In this document: positions 26,757-36,522 of the stretch, piece after piece
Layout: each line of letters starts with the position of its first letter
How positions within the stretch are numbered: the stretch's first letter is position 1
NCBI RefSeq assembly: GCF_004122145.1
Contig: NZ_SBKQ01000005.1
Coordinates: 186,001 to 250,000 of the forward strand
DNA: 64,000 nt
Reading direction: 5' to 3'
From: Flavobacterium piscinae
GTDB taxonomy: Bacteria; Bacteroidota; Bacteroidia; Flavobacteriales; Flavobacteriaceae
Made by a program: the position numbers and the translations under genes
The notes under the pieces: model-generated
Told to the model about the DNA's origin: nothing
The model's database searches: none
Seen by the model: only the letters and a program-made list of their open reading frames with translations

Positions 26757-28043
26757 TTATAAATTTCTTGAAACCTTTTCGATTGCTTTAATAGTCAAAT
26801 CTAAATCGTCGTAAGTTAGAGCATCTGTTATAAACCATGTTTCATAAGCGGAAGGAGCAATGTAAATCCCTTCTTGCAATAATCCGTGGAAGAACTTTTT
26901 AAACCTTTCATTATCCCCTCCTTTTGCTGTTTCAAAATCAATAACCGGAGTTTCATTAAAATGAACGGAAATCATTGAACCCACACGATTGATAGTAAAA
27001 ACAACTTTATTTTGCAGTAAAACCTGACGTATTCCATTTTCTAAATAGGCAGTCTTTTCATCTAATCTTTTAAAAATTTCTGAATCTGTATTAAGTTCCG
27101 ATAGCATTGCTAAACCGGCCGCCATAGCCAATGGATTTCCGGATAGCGTTCCGGCTTGATAAACCGGCCCTAATGGAGCCAAATAATTCATTATTTCACT
27201 TCTTGCTGCAAAAGCTCCCACCGGCAAACCTCCACCAATAACTTTTCCAAAACAAACAATGTCAGCATCAATATTGTACAACTCTTGTGCTCCACCTTTT
27301 GCCAGTCTGAATCCAGTCATAACTTCATCAAAGATTAATAAAGTGTCGTTTTCATAGCATAAATCCCTTAATCCTTCTAAAAACCCCTTTTTTGGAGGAA
27401 TACATCCCATATTACCGGCTACGGGTTCAATTATAATAGCTGCAATTTCATTTTTATTGTTTTCAAATAATTCCCGAACGTTTTCCAAATTATTATATTG
27501 AGCCAATAAAGTGTCTTTTGCAGTTCCTTGAGTTACACCCGGACTATTTGGCATACCAAACGTACTGGCTCCGCTTCCCGCTTGAATTAAAAACGAATCG
27601 GAATGACCATGATAACAACCGGCAAATTTTATAATTTTATCCCTTTTCGTAAATCCGCGAGCCAGACGAATAGCACTCATACAAGCTTCTGTACCTGAAT
27701 TAACGAAACGAATTTTATCAATGTTGGGCACCATTGAAACGGCTAATTCTGCAATTTGCGTTTCCAACTCGGTGGGCATTCCAAAAGAAGTTCCCAATTT
27801 AGCTCTTTCGGTGATAGCTTGTATGACCGGTTCATGGGCATGACCCAAAATCATCGGACCCCAAGAATTTATATAGTCAATGAGTTTATTTCCATCTTCA
27901 TCATATAAATAAGCCCCTTTGGCACTTTTTACAAAAATTGGAGTTCCACCAACTCCTTTAAATGCTCTAACAGGAGAGTTAACTCCGCCGGGTATAACTT
28001 TTTCAGCTTCCGCAAATAATTTGCTGCTTCTTTGGTATTGCAT
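26757..28043 (-). CDS. hemL: Glutamate-1-semialdehyde 2,1-aminomutase
   Basis: A 428-residue class III PLP aminotransferase that makes 5-aminolevulinate for heme. Motifs: [55 protein letters not shown] and the PLP lysine in [16 protein letters not shown] (about residue 267). Full length, no anomalies. It is the last gene of the unit 29820-26757, 15 bp after the glucosaminidase gene. Confidence 0.96.
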   Translation of the reverse strand: MQYQRSSKLFAEAEKVIPGGVNSPVRAFKGVGGTPIFVKSAKGAYLYDEDGNKLIDYINSWGPMILGHAHEPVIQAITERAKLGTSFGMPTELETQIAELAVSMVPNIDKIRFVNSGTEACMSAIRLARGFTKRDKIIKFAGCYHGHSDSFLIQAGSGASTFGMPNSPGVTQGTAKDTLLAQYNNLENVRELFENNKNEIAAIIIEPVAGNMGCIPPKKGFLEGLRDLCYENDTLLIFDEVMTGFRLAKGGAQELYNIDADIVCFGKVIGGGLPVGAFAARSEIMNYLAPLGPVYQAGTLSGNPLAMAAGLAMLSELNTDSEIFKRLDEKTAYLENGIRQVLLQNKVVFTINRVGSMISVHFNETPVIDFETAKGGDNERFKKFFHGLLQEGIYIAPSAYETWFITDALTYDDLDLTIKAIEKVSRNL

Positions 28044-28058
28044 GGGTAATTTTTTGAA

Positions 28059-28919
28059 TTATTTTAGGTAAATAACCTGACCCACAGAAAGTGAATCTGA
28101 TTTCATGTTATTGTTGCGTTTTATTTCTTCTATTGAAATATTGAACTTTTTAGAAAGTGAATACAATGTGTCACCTTTGGTTACAACATATTCTTTTTCA
28201 GCAGATTTATTTGAAACAACTTTATTTGAAGGAGAAGCTGAACTATCTAACACTTCTTCATCATATTGATATAACTGATAGCGTTCAATTAAACTAATCA
28301 ATTTATCAGGGTATTTTGTGTCAGTTGCATATCCTGCAGCACGAAGACCTTTTGCCCATGCTTTATAATCATCTTTGTCCAATTTAAAAAGAGATGCATA
28401 TCTACTTCTGGAAGTCAAAAACAAAGAGTGGTCTCGATAAGAATCGGCTGGGTCATCATATTTTCTAAAACATTCTTGAGCCGCATCGTCGTCATGCCGA
28501 ACGCTTGGTCCACTCCATTCTTTATGGCATTTTATACCAAAATGATTATTTGCCCTTTTACTCAAAGAACCTTGTCCAACTCCGGATTCCAGAATTCCCT
28601 GTGCTAATGTGATACTTGCCGGGATACCATGTTGACGCATATTATCTTTTGCTATATTTTTAAAATCTTCAATGTAATCGAGTACCATTTCTGTTGTTAC
28701 TTTTACGTTAGAAGTGGCTTCTAAAACTTCGGTAGTTGGTTTTTCAGATTTATGTATTGTTTTTTGATTCGATTTACCGGAGGTATTGGATTTCGCTATT
28801 GGTTTCTTTGTAGTTCGGGTTACCGGTGTACTTTTCTTAGTTGTTCGAACAACAGGTTTCGAACTTGAGCAAGATACTATGGCTAACAAACCGAAAATAA
28901 ATAACATTCTTTTAAACAT
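28059..28919 (-). CDS. Glucosaminidase lipoprotein with LysM domain
   Basis: A 286-residue peptidoglycan hydrolase. Lipobox-like LLAIVSC (Cys about 17), a Lys/Thr/Ser-rich linker (to about 70), a glucosaminidase (FlgJ/LytD-type) domain (about 75-220) with the catalytic-Glu region ILESGVGQGSLSKRANNHFGIKC and YDDPADSYRDHSLFL, then one LysM repeat at the end (YVVTKGDTLYSLSKKFNISI). It should cut glycan chains between N-acetylglucosamine and N-acetylmuramic acid. It overlaps the upstream PLP enzyme gene by 8 bp. Confidence 0.9.
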   Translation of the reverse strand: MFKRMLFIFGLLAIVSCSSSKPVVRTTKKSTPVTRTTKKPIAKSNTSGKSNQKTIHKSEKPTTEVLEATSNVKVTTEMVLDYIEDFKNIAKDNMRQHGIPASITLAQGILESGVGQGSLSKRANNHFGIKCHKEWSGPSVRHDDDAAQECFRKYDDPADSYRDHSLFLTSRSRYASLFKLDKDDYKAWAKGLRAAGYATDTKYPDKLISLIERYQLYQYDEEVLDSSASPSNKVVSNKSAEKEYVVTKGDTLYSLSKKFNISIEEIKRNNNMKSDSLSVGQVIYLK

Positions 28920-29820
28920 TGAACTCTATTTTTTGTAATTTTTTGTTTTCTAACTTTGCATTCATCCCTTTAATACCTTGTAATCCACCTGTATGAATGG
29001 CTAAAATTTTTGATCCTTTTGGAAAATAATTTTTCTTTATCAAATCGTTTATTCCAAACATCATTTTACCGGTGTAAACGGGATCTAAAGGTATTTTAGT
29101 GTCATAATAAAATGAATTTATAAATGCAATCAATTCATTTGATGTTTTAGCATAACCTCCAAAAGTATATGTTTCTATTAAATCCCAATTTTCTTTGGTT
29201 ACAAATTTACGAATATCATTTTTTAAAAAACCTCCTGATATTGCAGGAAAACCAATTATTTTTTGATGTTTTGAGCTGGTATTTATTAATCCTGAAATCG
29301 TTCCGCCTGTTCCTACAGAGCAACAAATATAGTCAAACCTATTGTCTTCTTTTGTTAAAATCTCTTCACAACCTTGAATGGCCAATGTATTTGTCCCTCC
29401 TTCCGGAACCATATAAAAGTTTCCAAAAAGTAATTTTAAATTCTTTAAATATTCCTCTGAATCTTTTTTTCTGTAATTTTCTCGTGTTTCAAAGTAGAAT
29501 TCCATACCGTTTTCATGAGCAAAGGAAAGGGTAGAATTATCAATTACTTTAGAAGAAAGTTCTTCTCCACGAATTACACCAATCGTTTTAAAACCATACT
29601 CTTTACCTGCAAAAGCAACTGCGGCAATATGATTTGAAAAAGCTCCACCAAAAGTCAATAAGGTTTTATGCCCTTCTTCTTGTGCTTGAATGAGGTTATA
29701 TTTGAGTTTTCGATATTTATTTCCGGAAATAAAAGGATGAATCAAATCTTCTCTTTTGATAAAAAGCGAAACTTGATTAGTAAACTCTTTTATTTCTTGA
29801 TTAAAAACATCAAAAATCAT
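28912..29820 (-). CDS. ACC deaminase / D-cysteine desulfhydrase family PLP enzyme
   Basis: A 302-residue fold-type II PLP protein starting MIFDVFNQEIKEF. The PLP lysine region is FISGNKYRKLKYN, with FGGAFSNHIAAVAFAG and the phosphate loop CCSVGTGGTISGL. Relatives are annotated as 1-aminocyclopropane-1-carboxylate deaminase or D-cysteine desulfhydrase; residues that split the two cannot be judged reliably by eye, and Bacteroidota versions are often somewhat short. Operon leader with the glucosaminidase and hemL. Confidence 0.8.
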   Translation of the reverse strand: MIFDVFNQEIKEFTNQVSLFIKREDLIHPFISGNKYRKLKYNLIQAQEEGHKTLLTFGGAFSNHIAAVAFAGKEYGFKTIGVIRGEELSSKVIDNSTLSFAHENGMEFYFETRENYRKKDSEEYLKNLKLLFGNFYMVPEGGTNTLAIQGCEEILTKEDNRFDYICCSVGTGGTISGLINTSSKHQKIIGFPAISGGFLKNDIRKFVTKENWDLIETYTFGGYAKTSNELIAFINSFYYDTKIPLDPVYTGKMMFGINDLIKKNYFPKGSKILAIHTGGLQGIKGMNAKLENKKLQKIEFNV

Positions 29821-29856
29821 AATGGTACAAAGGTATTGAAATGCTATTAAATAAAA

Positions 29857-29882
29857 AAAGACAGCTCGATTAGAACTGTCTT
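29857..29882 (-). terminator. Terminator of the T9SS protein gene at 29905
   Basis: AAGACAG pairs with CTGTCTT (7 bp) and the reverse strand then runs TTTTTTT, 23 bp after the stop codon. Confidence 0.75.
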
Positions 29883-29904
29883 CGAATTAGTATAAAGATT
29901 ATTA

Positions 29905-31830
29905 TTAATTTACTCTAAAAATAGAAACTTTTTTAGTTATTTCCTGATTGTCAGCTGTTACTAATTTTACAATGTAAATGCTTTCACTTAATCCAACAGT
30001 AGGAAAAGAATAAAGCTCCTCGGCTCCTAACTTTTCTTTGGTAAAAATCAATTTACCGGTAATATCAAACAATGTAGCTGATTTTAAATCAACTAAATTT
30101 GGGTTTTTGATGGAAAGTAATTCATTTTCATTGTTTTGAACAATCATAAATTGTTCGCTTTTAATTGTTTCATTACCTAACGATTCGTCAAGGAAAGTAA
30201 CTTCAAATCGATCCGCTGTGGTTCCACCAGCTGGTAAAGTAATATCTACAAAACCATTTTTGATGTCATGATAAATATTGGTTTCACTATCAAAAAGAAA
30301 AATATTCTCCGCCTCATCAAAATTAATAATTTCGCCAACATAGACTCTGAAAGTAGATTGATTAACTGCTTTTAAAGCAAATGGCACTCTTTTATTTATA
30401 TCGAAAGGTAAAGTAGAAATAGCAAATTGATTATTCTCGGTTAATGGAAAATATACATCTGTTGGTAAATTTAAACCTTGCATTGGTGCGTCGTAAGCAT
30501 TATCAAGACCGTCCGTTGCGTTGGGATTGAAAGCTAAAACAACTTCACGTGTAAATTGATTATTTAAAATGGTCTGAATTCTAATTTGAGGTACTTGCAA
30601 TTTAGAAAACTGTGTATAATCAGTTCCTGTTAAGTTAGGAATAGAAGGCCAATTGGTATCTGATTCTGAATATGTTTCATAATTATTTGCATTTCTTTCA
30701 AATTCAGAATTGTTTACCACTCCTTCCTTTATAAAAACACGGTAACGATTTCTCATTACTGCAGTTCCGGAAGCAACATCACCTTTGATAATAAAACCTT
30801 GCCCAACAGGAGAAAACATTCTGCGGTAATTTGTACCGGAAGATCCACCAGTAGTATTTGGTGATCCATCTCCATTATAGGTATTCCAAGTTGCACTTGT
30901 ATAGGTTCCGGGTGAAAAAGCATTAACATTATTTGGAGCATAAACACCGTAACCACCAACATAATCTGTTAATGTATGCGAAGTAGCCGGTTTCTGGTGT
31001 TCCCAAAAATAAGCAAGACCATTGATTATTGGTGAGCCTGATGGTGTTACCACCCCTGTTACATAATCAACAGCGTAACCGTTATTTTCTAACAAAAATA
31101 AATTTAAATTAATTGCTGAGGGATATGGATTACCTGTTAAAGTACTTTCGGTGTATCCCGTTCCTCCATCAACAGAATTTCCGACTGGAATATTAATTGT
31201 ACCATCGTTCGGTTTTCCTCTAAAATCATACCGTTGGTTATTTCCTGGATTGTTTTGAAAACCAAGAACCGTAGTATTATCAGTACCACTAACTCCTTTC
31301 ATAGTAAAACCTTGACCGGCTGCAATAGAAGTTGCTGCGGCAATGTAATTCCAACTTGAATACTGATTGGTTGTGGTTAAAGTATAAATCCAACGGCTTG
31401 AGATATTAAGTGCCGTATTTGTAGTAGTACCATTTAAACTAGTTGTGATTGTTTCCCCACCAAATGAAGTTAAACCCGTCGGGCGTTTTAAGAGCGTAAT
31501 TCCAAAATTAGAATTACCCACAGAAGCAGAAGGTTCTCCAACTGGCGAACACCAATAATTATAACCAAAATTATTTGATGTACCTTCTTGAAATGCAGAC
31601 AATGTTCCTAATCCGGTATTGGAAGAACCTCCGGTAGTCTTTTGTAGCAATTGACTTTCATTTCGCAAATAAATATTACTCGTACTAGCCAAATTTACAT
31701 CTTGTGTTACTGTAACGTATTGATCATTAACATAAACAAAACTACCCGGGCTAACATATAGTTGGGCTTGCGATTGCAATGCAAAAGAAACAAATGCTAA
31801 AACGACAAAAAACTTTAGTAATCTTCTCAT
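29905..31830 (-). CDS. Secreted T9SS type A cargo protein
   Basis: A 641-residue protein if started at the ATG at 31830 (MRRLLKFFVVLAFVSFALQ), a clean signal peptide; an in-frame ATG at 31851 would add 7 residues and spoil it. The body is rich in Asn, Gly, Thr and Ser and shares the phrases GYNYWCSPVGE, GFTMKGVSG and LTGNPYPSAINLNLFL with the two giant proteins at 32108 and 36523. It ends in a T9SS type A domain (NPNLVDLKSATLFDITGKLIF ... EITKKVSIFRVN). Probably a surface or adhesin-like protein; ligand unknown. Confidence 0.85.
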   Translation of the reverse strand: MRRLLKFFVVLAFVSFALQSQAQLYVSPGSFVYVNDQYVTVTQDVNLASTSNIYLRNESQLLQKTTGGSSNTGLGTLSAFQEGTSNNFGYNYWCSPVGEPSASVGNSNFGITLLKRPTGLTSFGGETITTSLNGTTTNTALNISSRWIYTLTTTNQYSSWNYIAAATSIAAGQGFTMKGVSGTDNTTVLGFQNNPGNNQRYDFRGKPNDGTINIPVGNSVDGGTGYTESTLTGNPYPSAINLNLFLLENNGYAVDYVTGVVTPSGSPIINGLAYFWEHQKPATSHTLTDYVGGYGVYAPNNVNAFSPGTYTSATWNTYNGDGSPNTTGGSSGTNYRRMFSPVGQGFIIKGDVASGTAVMRNRYRVFIKEGVVNNSEFERNANNYETYSESDTNWPSIPNLTGTDYTQFSKLQVPQIRIQTILNNQFTREVVLAFNPNATDGLDNAYDAPMQGLNLPTDVYFPLTENNQFAISTLPFDINKRVPFALKAVNQSTFRVYVGEIINFDEAENIFLFDSETNIYHDIKNGFVDITLPAGGTTADRFEVTFLDESLGNETIKSEQFMIVQNNENELLSIKNPNLVDLKSATLFDITGKLIFTKEKLGAEELYSFPTVGLSESIYIVKLVTADNQEITKKVSIFRVN

Positions 31831-31848
31831 AATTAAAAACTTAAAAAA

Positions 31849-31856
31849 CAAATTTA
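31849..31856 (-). promoter_or_regulatory. -7 box before the T9SS protein gene
   Basis: The reverse strand reads TAAATTTG (TANNTTTG) 18 nt before the ATG at 31830. Its position supports that start: the alternative ATG at 31851 overlaps the box. Confidence 0.55.
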
Positions 31857-32055
31857 ATTAATTATTTCATTCAATTATAAATTGTAGATATTTTTTTTAA
31901 AGAAATTAGAAAATTAAGTAAATCATTGTTTAAAAAAAGTGTCTAAATTATCAAATGTGAGCATTTAAAATTAACATTTAGATATTACTTTTCTTACATT
32001 TTTATTATTTTTGTGTATTTCATCGATTTTTCTATACACTTTGTCGATTTTATAA

Positions 32056-32063
32056 TATATTTG
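32056..32063 (+). promoter_or_regulatory. -7 box before the first giant T9SS gene
   Basis: TATATTTG matches TANNTTTG and would start transcription about 40 nt before the ATG at 32108. A second match, TATTTTTG at 32006-32013, is an alternative. The 256-bp spacer also contains a doubled CGATTTT about 21 bp apart (near 32024 and 32045). Confidence 0.45.
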
Positions 32064-32107
32064 TCCAGTCAAAAATTAAGAAAAGAAAATCCTAAAAATT
32101 AATAGTC

Positions 32108-35100
32108 ATGAAAAATTATTCTACACTAATTAATAAATCAAAAAAAGAAGTTAGCCTAAACAAACTCTTTTTAAAAATCACATTAGTATTGTTGTGTACA
32201 ATTCAAATGTCATTAGCTCAAACATTATTGATTGATCCAGCTACCAATGGCGGATTCGAAAGTGGAACTACATTCGCTGCTAATGGTTGGACTGCTACAA
32301 CAAGCGTATCCACTAGAAATCAATGGGTGTGTAATACCGGAGCAACTTCAGGATTTTCTGGAGTACGATGTGCATATATAACTAATAATACATCAATTAC
32401 ACCTCCACCTCATAGTTATACATTAAATGCAAGTCGCAGAACACATTTGTACCGTGATGTAACTGTACCTTCAGGTGAAACAAATATTGAGTTAAACTTT
32501 GACTGGATTGGAAGAGGTCAAACAAATAACGATTTTATGAGAATTTGGTTAACACCAACATCTTACACTCCTACTTATGGGGCATCAGTTACTGCAACAG
32601 GATCTGCTCCTACTGGAAGAGTATTATTAGCCGTCTATCAAAACCAATCATCTTGGACTAATGCAACTGTATATTTACCAACTGATTATGCTGGTCAAAC
32701 TTTTAGATTGATTTTTGAATGGATAAATAATAATAGTAGTGGTACACAACCTCCGGCTGCGATTGATAACATTTCATTGACTTCTGCACCTGTCATTAAT
32801 AATGATTGTAGCAATGCAATTAATTTAACGGTTAATCCTAATACCATTTGTAGTTCATCAACAATTGGATCTACAATTGGAGCAACACAATCACAATCGG
32901 GATGTGCCGGTTCTGCTGATGATGACGTATGGTATAGTTTTGTAGCGACATCTACTATACATACGGTAACAGTGACACCAAACACATTATATGATGCTGT
33001 TGTTGAAATATTCTCCGGATCCTGTGGTTCCTTAACAAGTTTAGTGTGTCAAGATGCAACACTAGCATACTCACCGGAAGAAGCTACAGCAAGTGGTTTA
33101 ACTATTGGAAACACATATTATGTTAGAACTTATAGCTATTATAGTTCAAGTAGTGACCGTGGCAGTTTTACTATTTGTGTAACAACACCTGCTGACCCAT
33201 GCTCCTCAATAACCAGTATCAGCGGTTGTGGAACCACTACAAGTACAACAATAGCATCAGGTAGTGGTATTTATAGCACTTCCGCTTGTTTCAATTCAAC
33301 ACCGGGTTTAGAGAAAATATTTTCTTACACTCCCACTATGTCAGGAACTTTTGCCATAGAACAAATAAGTTCCTATACAACCATAAATTATCAATACAAG
33401 TCATCTGCTACAGGGTGTAGTGGAACAGGCTGGACGTGTATTCAGGATTTAAATGGTAATCAAACAAGTTATACATTTTACATGTCAGCAGGTACAACCT
33501 ATTACATTATGGTTGACCCTGAAAATAGTATTGGTGGTAGTTTTACATTTCAAATAAATTGTTTAACAGCTCCTTGTACTGCCGGTGAAGGCGTTGGAAC
33601 TTCTGCTTTGGGTTGCCCTTCGGTTACATCAGGAGGTTTGGGATTAAGCGGTGCCAATCCGGATCCTATACCTTGTGATGCTCCTTCAACTTGTACGACC
33701 CTTGAAGCTAACTATTTAAAATTAGGACAAACAACAAATTATACAGTTGAATCGATTGCCTATGCTCCTCCTTATCAATTTGAATGTTTAGCAAACCCTG
33801 TGAGTGTTAACATTGATGACGTATGGTCAGAGGAAATTTATTTACCTTTTTCATTCTGCTTTTTTGGCAACACTTATAATTCATGCTTAATTGGATCAAA
33901 CGGTACATTAACCTTTGATACGTCAAATGCCAGTGGATATGCAGGATGGCAATTCAGCAACAACTTACCTAGTACTGTCGGTGCTTTATTCAACAATACT
34001 ATTTATGGTGTTTATCATGATATCGATCCAAGTAAAGGTGGAACGGTTGGATGGGAATTAATTTACCTTGACAGCGGATGTAGAGCATTAGTTGCTTCAT
34101 GGCATGATATACCAATGTTCTCAAACACTTGTAATTCTATTCTTTACACCGGTATGATGGTGTTATATGAAGACTCTAATGTTATTGAAGTCTATATAGA
34201 AGAAAAAAATGTATGTCCGTCTTGGAATGGAGGAAATGCTGTTGTAGGTATTCAAAATAGTACCGGTACACAAGCTGTAGTTGCTCCAAATAGAAATTCT
34301 TTAGACCCTAACTGGACTGTGACTAATGAAGCATGGCGTTTTGTTCCATCTGGAGCTCCTATCACAACCTTAGAATGGTTTGAAGGATCTGGAACATCAG
34401 GACCAATGATTGGAACAACTGACACAATTGAGGTATGTCCTTTAACCTCTACTACTTACACAGCTAGAGTAACTTACGAATTATGTAATGGATCAACCGT
34501 TGTTGAAACCGATGAAACTGAAGTTTTAGTGATTGAAGATAAAATTTGGAATGGTACTATCGATTTAGATTGGGATAACGCTAATAACTGGACTCCTGTT
34601 GGTGTTCCAAATAGTTCGGATTGTGTTACTATTCCGGTAACCCCTAATAACCCGGAAGTAATTGGAACAGAATATGAAGGTTTAGCAAAAAATTTGAGAG
34701 TTTTAAATGGTGCGACGCTTACAATAAAATCTGAAAATGCAATCACAGTAACTGATTGGGTTGAAGTTGAACCAACTGCTCTTTTTGAAATTGAAAATGA
34801 TGCTAGTCTTGTTCAAATAAACGATGTTTCAAATACAGGGAATATTGAATACAAAAGAAATGCATTTATAAGAAAATTAGATTATGTATACTGGTCTTCA
34901 CCTGTGTCTCCATTCCACGTAAGTGCGGTTTCGCCGGGAACTTCAGCTTCTTTGAGATTCTTCTGGAATTCAACTATTGCCAATGCAAATGGTGGTCTTG
35001 GAACCTGGACAAATGCTAACGAAAATATGATCCCCGGTAAAGGTTATATTGTACGAGGACCAAATTCCTTCGATACAACAATACAACAATTTACCGCAAA

Positions 35101-36250
35101 CTTTGTTGGCGTGCCAAATAATGGAAATATTAGTGTTCCTATTGCTCGTGGTAGTTATACGGGAGCAGATTACCCAGGTACCAACGGAGTAATAATAACA
35201 AATATGGATGATAATTTTAACCTTATTGGAAATCCATATCCATCGGCTATCAGATTTACAGACTTTATGGCTGCTAACCCTGATTTAGAAGGCTCAATAA
35301 GAGTGTGGACACATGGTACATTACCTAATAATTCAACTCCTAACCCATTCTATGGAAGTTTTGGTTACAATTATACTTCGGCAGATTATATTATACATAA
35401 CGGTACCGGAACTATTAGTGGTCCTGAAACCTATGACGGATTTATTCCTGCTGGTCAAAGTTTCTTTGTGGCAATGTTAGATGGACCCGCTTTGACTACC
35501 AATGCTAATTTTACAAATTCTATGCGAGTTAGAAATTATAACACTCAATTTTATAGAAATTCAACTAATGAAGTTCAATCCGGTCAAGAACAAAGTAGAA
35601 TTTGGTTGGATATAGTAGCTCAAAGTGGAACTGTTAGTAGAACACTAATTGGTTATATAGAAGGTGCTACTTACGAAAAAGATCGAATGTTTGATGCCTA
35701 TACAAAGACATCAAATGCAATGATAATATATTCATTAATCGATAGTGAAAAAGCTTGTATTCAAGGAAGACCATTACCGTTTGATTCTAATGATGTGGTT
35801 CCTCTTGGTTTCAAAGTTAGCACAGATGGGATTTATACCATTGCAATAGCAGCTGTTGATGGAATTTTTTCTAACAATCAAACCATTTACTTGAGAGATA
35901 AAGTTCTAAACTTAGTGCATGATTTGTCAGCAAATCCCTATACTTTCACTGTAAATTCTGGAATCTATAATGATAGATTTGAATTACTGTATCAAGACGA
36001 AACACTTGGAATTGACCAAGTAGAAAATTTTGGAATAAAAGTAATTACAAATGAAAACATTGTTATACGATCCGGTAATGAGCAAATAAGTGAAATTGAG
36101 GTTTTTGATATGTTAGGAAGAAAAGTTAATCACTATTTTTCTGTCAATGCAAATGAGTTTTCATTAAATGAAAAAAGAAGTAAACAAACTCTCTTATTAA
36201 AAATTAAAACCGTAAATGATAATATTTCGATTAAGAAAGTACTGTTTTAA
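32108..36250 (+). CDS. Giant secreted T9SS cargo protein, paralogue 1
   Basis: A 1380-residue surface or secreted protein. An unusually long N-terminus precedes the hydrophobic signal (KLFLKITLVLLCTIQMSLAQ, about 20-38). Then: a MAM/jelly-roll-like region (FESGTTFAANGWTATTS, about 45-230), bacterial pre-peptidase-like beta-sandwiches with DDVWYSFVATSTIHTVTVTP (about 235-365 and onward), a domain with YNSCLIGSNGTLTFD and WHDIPMFSNTC (about 540-750), and a region shared with paralogue 2 (DYVYWSSPVSPF; LIGNPYPSAIRF). It ends in a T9SS-like tail (EVFDMLGRKVNHYF ... ISIKKVLF). No enzymatic motif was recognised. Confidence 0.85.
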   Translation: MKNYSTLINKSKKEVSLNKLFLKITLVLLCTIQMSLAQTLLIDPATNGGFESGTTFAANGWTATTSVSTRNQWVCNTGATSGFSGVRCAYITNNTSITPPPHSYTLNASRRTHLYRDVTVPSGETNIELNFDWIGRGQTNNDFMRIWLTPTSYTPTYGASVTATGSAPTGRVLLAVYQNQSSWTNATVYLPTDYAGQTFRLIFEWINNNSSGTQPPAAIDNISLTSAPVINNDCSNAINLTVNPNTICSSSTIGSTIGATQSQSGCAGSADDDVWYSFVATSTIHTVTVTPNTLYDAVVEIFSGSCGSLTSLVCQDATLAYSPEEATASGLTIGNTYYVRTYSYYSSSSDRGSFTICVTTPADPCSSITSISGCGTTTSTTIASGSGIYSTSACFNSTPGLEKIFSYTPTMSGTFAIEQISSYTTINYQYKSSATGCSGTGWTCIQDLNGNQTSYTFYMSAGTTYYIMVDPENSIGGSFTFQINCLTAPCTAGEGVGTSALGCPSVTSGGLGLSGANPDPIPCDAPSTCTTLEANYLKLGQTTNYTVESIAYAPPYQFECLANPVSVNIDDVWSEEIYLPFSFCFFGNTYNSCLIGSNGTLTFDTSNASGYAGWQFSNNLPSTVGALFNNTIYGVYHDIDPSKGGTVGWELIYLDSGCRALVASWHDIPMFSNTCNSILYTGMMVLYEDSNVIEVYIEEKNVCPSWNGGNAVVGIQNSTGTQAVVAPNRNSLDPNWTVTNEAWRFVPSGAPITTLEWFEGSGTSGPMIGTTDTIEVCPLTSTTYTARVTYELCNGSTVVETDETEVLVIEDKIWNGTIDLDWDNANNWTPVGVPNSSDCVTIPVTPNNPEVIGTEYEGLAKNLRVLNGATLTIKSENAITVTDWVEVEPTALFEIENDASLVQINDVSNTGNIEYKRNAFIRKLDYVYWSSPVSPFHVSAVSPGTSASLRFFWNSTIANANGGLGTWTNANENMIPGKGYIVRGPNSFDTTIQQFTANFVGVPNNGNISVPIARGSYTGADYPGTNGVIITNMDDNFNLIGNPYPSAIRFTDFMAANPDLEGSIRVWTHGTLPNNSTPNPFYGSFGYNYTSADYIIHNGTGTISGPETYDGFIPAGQSFFVAMLDGPALTTNANFTNSMRVRNYNTQFYRNSTNEVQSGQEQSRIWLDIVAQSGTVSRTLIGYIEGATYEKDRMFDAYTKTSNAMIIYSLIDSEKACIQGRPLPFDSNDVVPLGFKVSTDGIYTIAIAAVDGIFSNNQTIYLRDKVLNLVHDLSANPYTFTVNSGIYNDRFELLYQDETLGIDQVENFGIKVITNENIVIRSGNEQISEIEVFDMLGRKVNHYFSVNANEFSLNEKRSKQTLLLKIKTVNDNISIKKVLF

Positions 36251-36266
36251 AAATCAAATATAAATT

Positions 36267-36300
36267 AAAAAAACCGTCTGAAAAATCAGACGGTTTTTTT
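36267..36300 (+). terminator. Terminator of the first giant T9SS gene
   Basis: ACCGTCTGA / TCAGACGGT, extended by A-T pairs, with loop AAAA and a T7 tail on the plus strand. Confidence 0.92.
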
Positions 36301-36522
36301 ATATTTAATTTTATGAGAGAATAAATAATAAGTTTACTAAAAACTGTCGGTTTGTATAATCTTTATTATTTTCAATCTTAAAATATTAAGTAAAAACTTA
36401 TATAGAAAGGTGATTTTAACGATTTTTTTAAACTTTATAACAATTTATTAACAAATGATTATTGTTTTGTTACATTTTAAATTAAAATTTTTATTTTAGT
36501 GGAAATTAATTGAAACCTGACA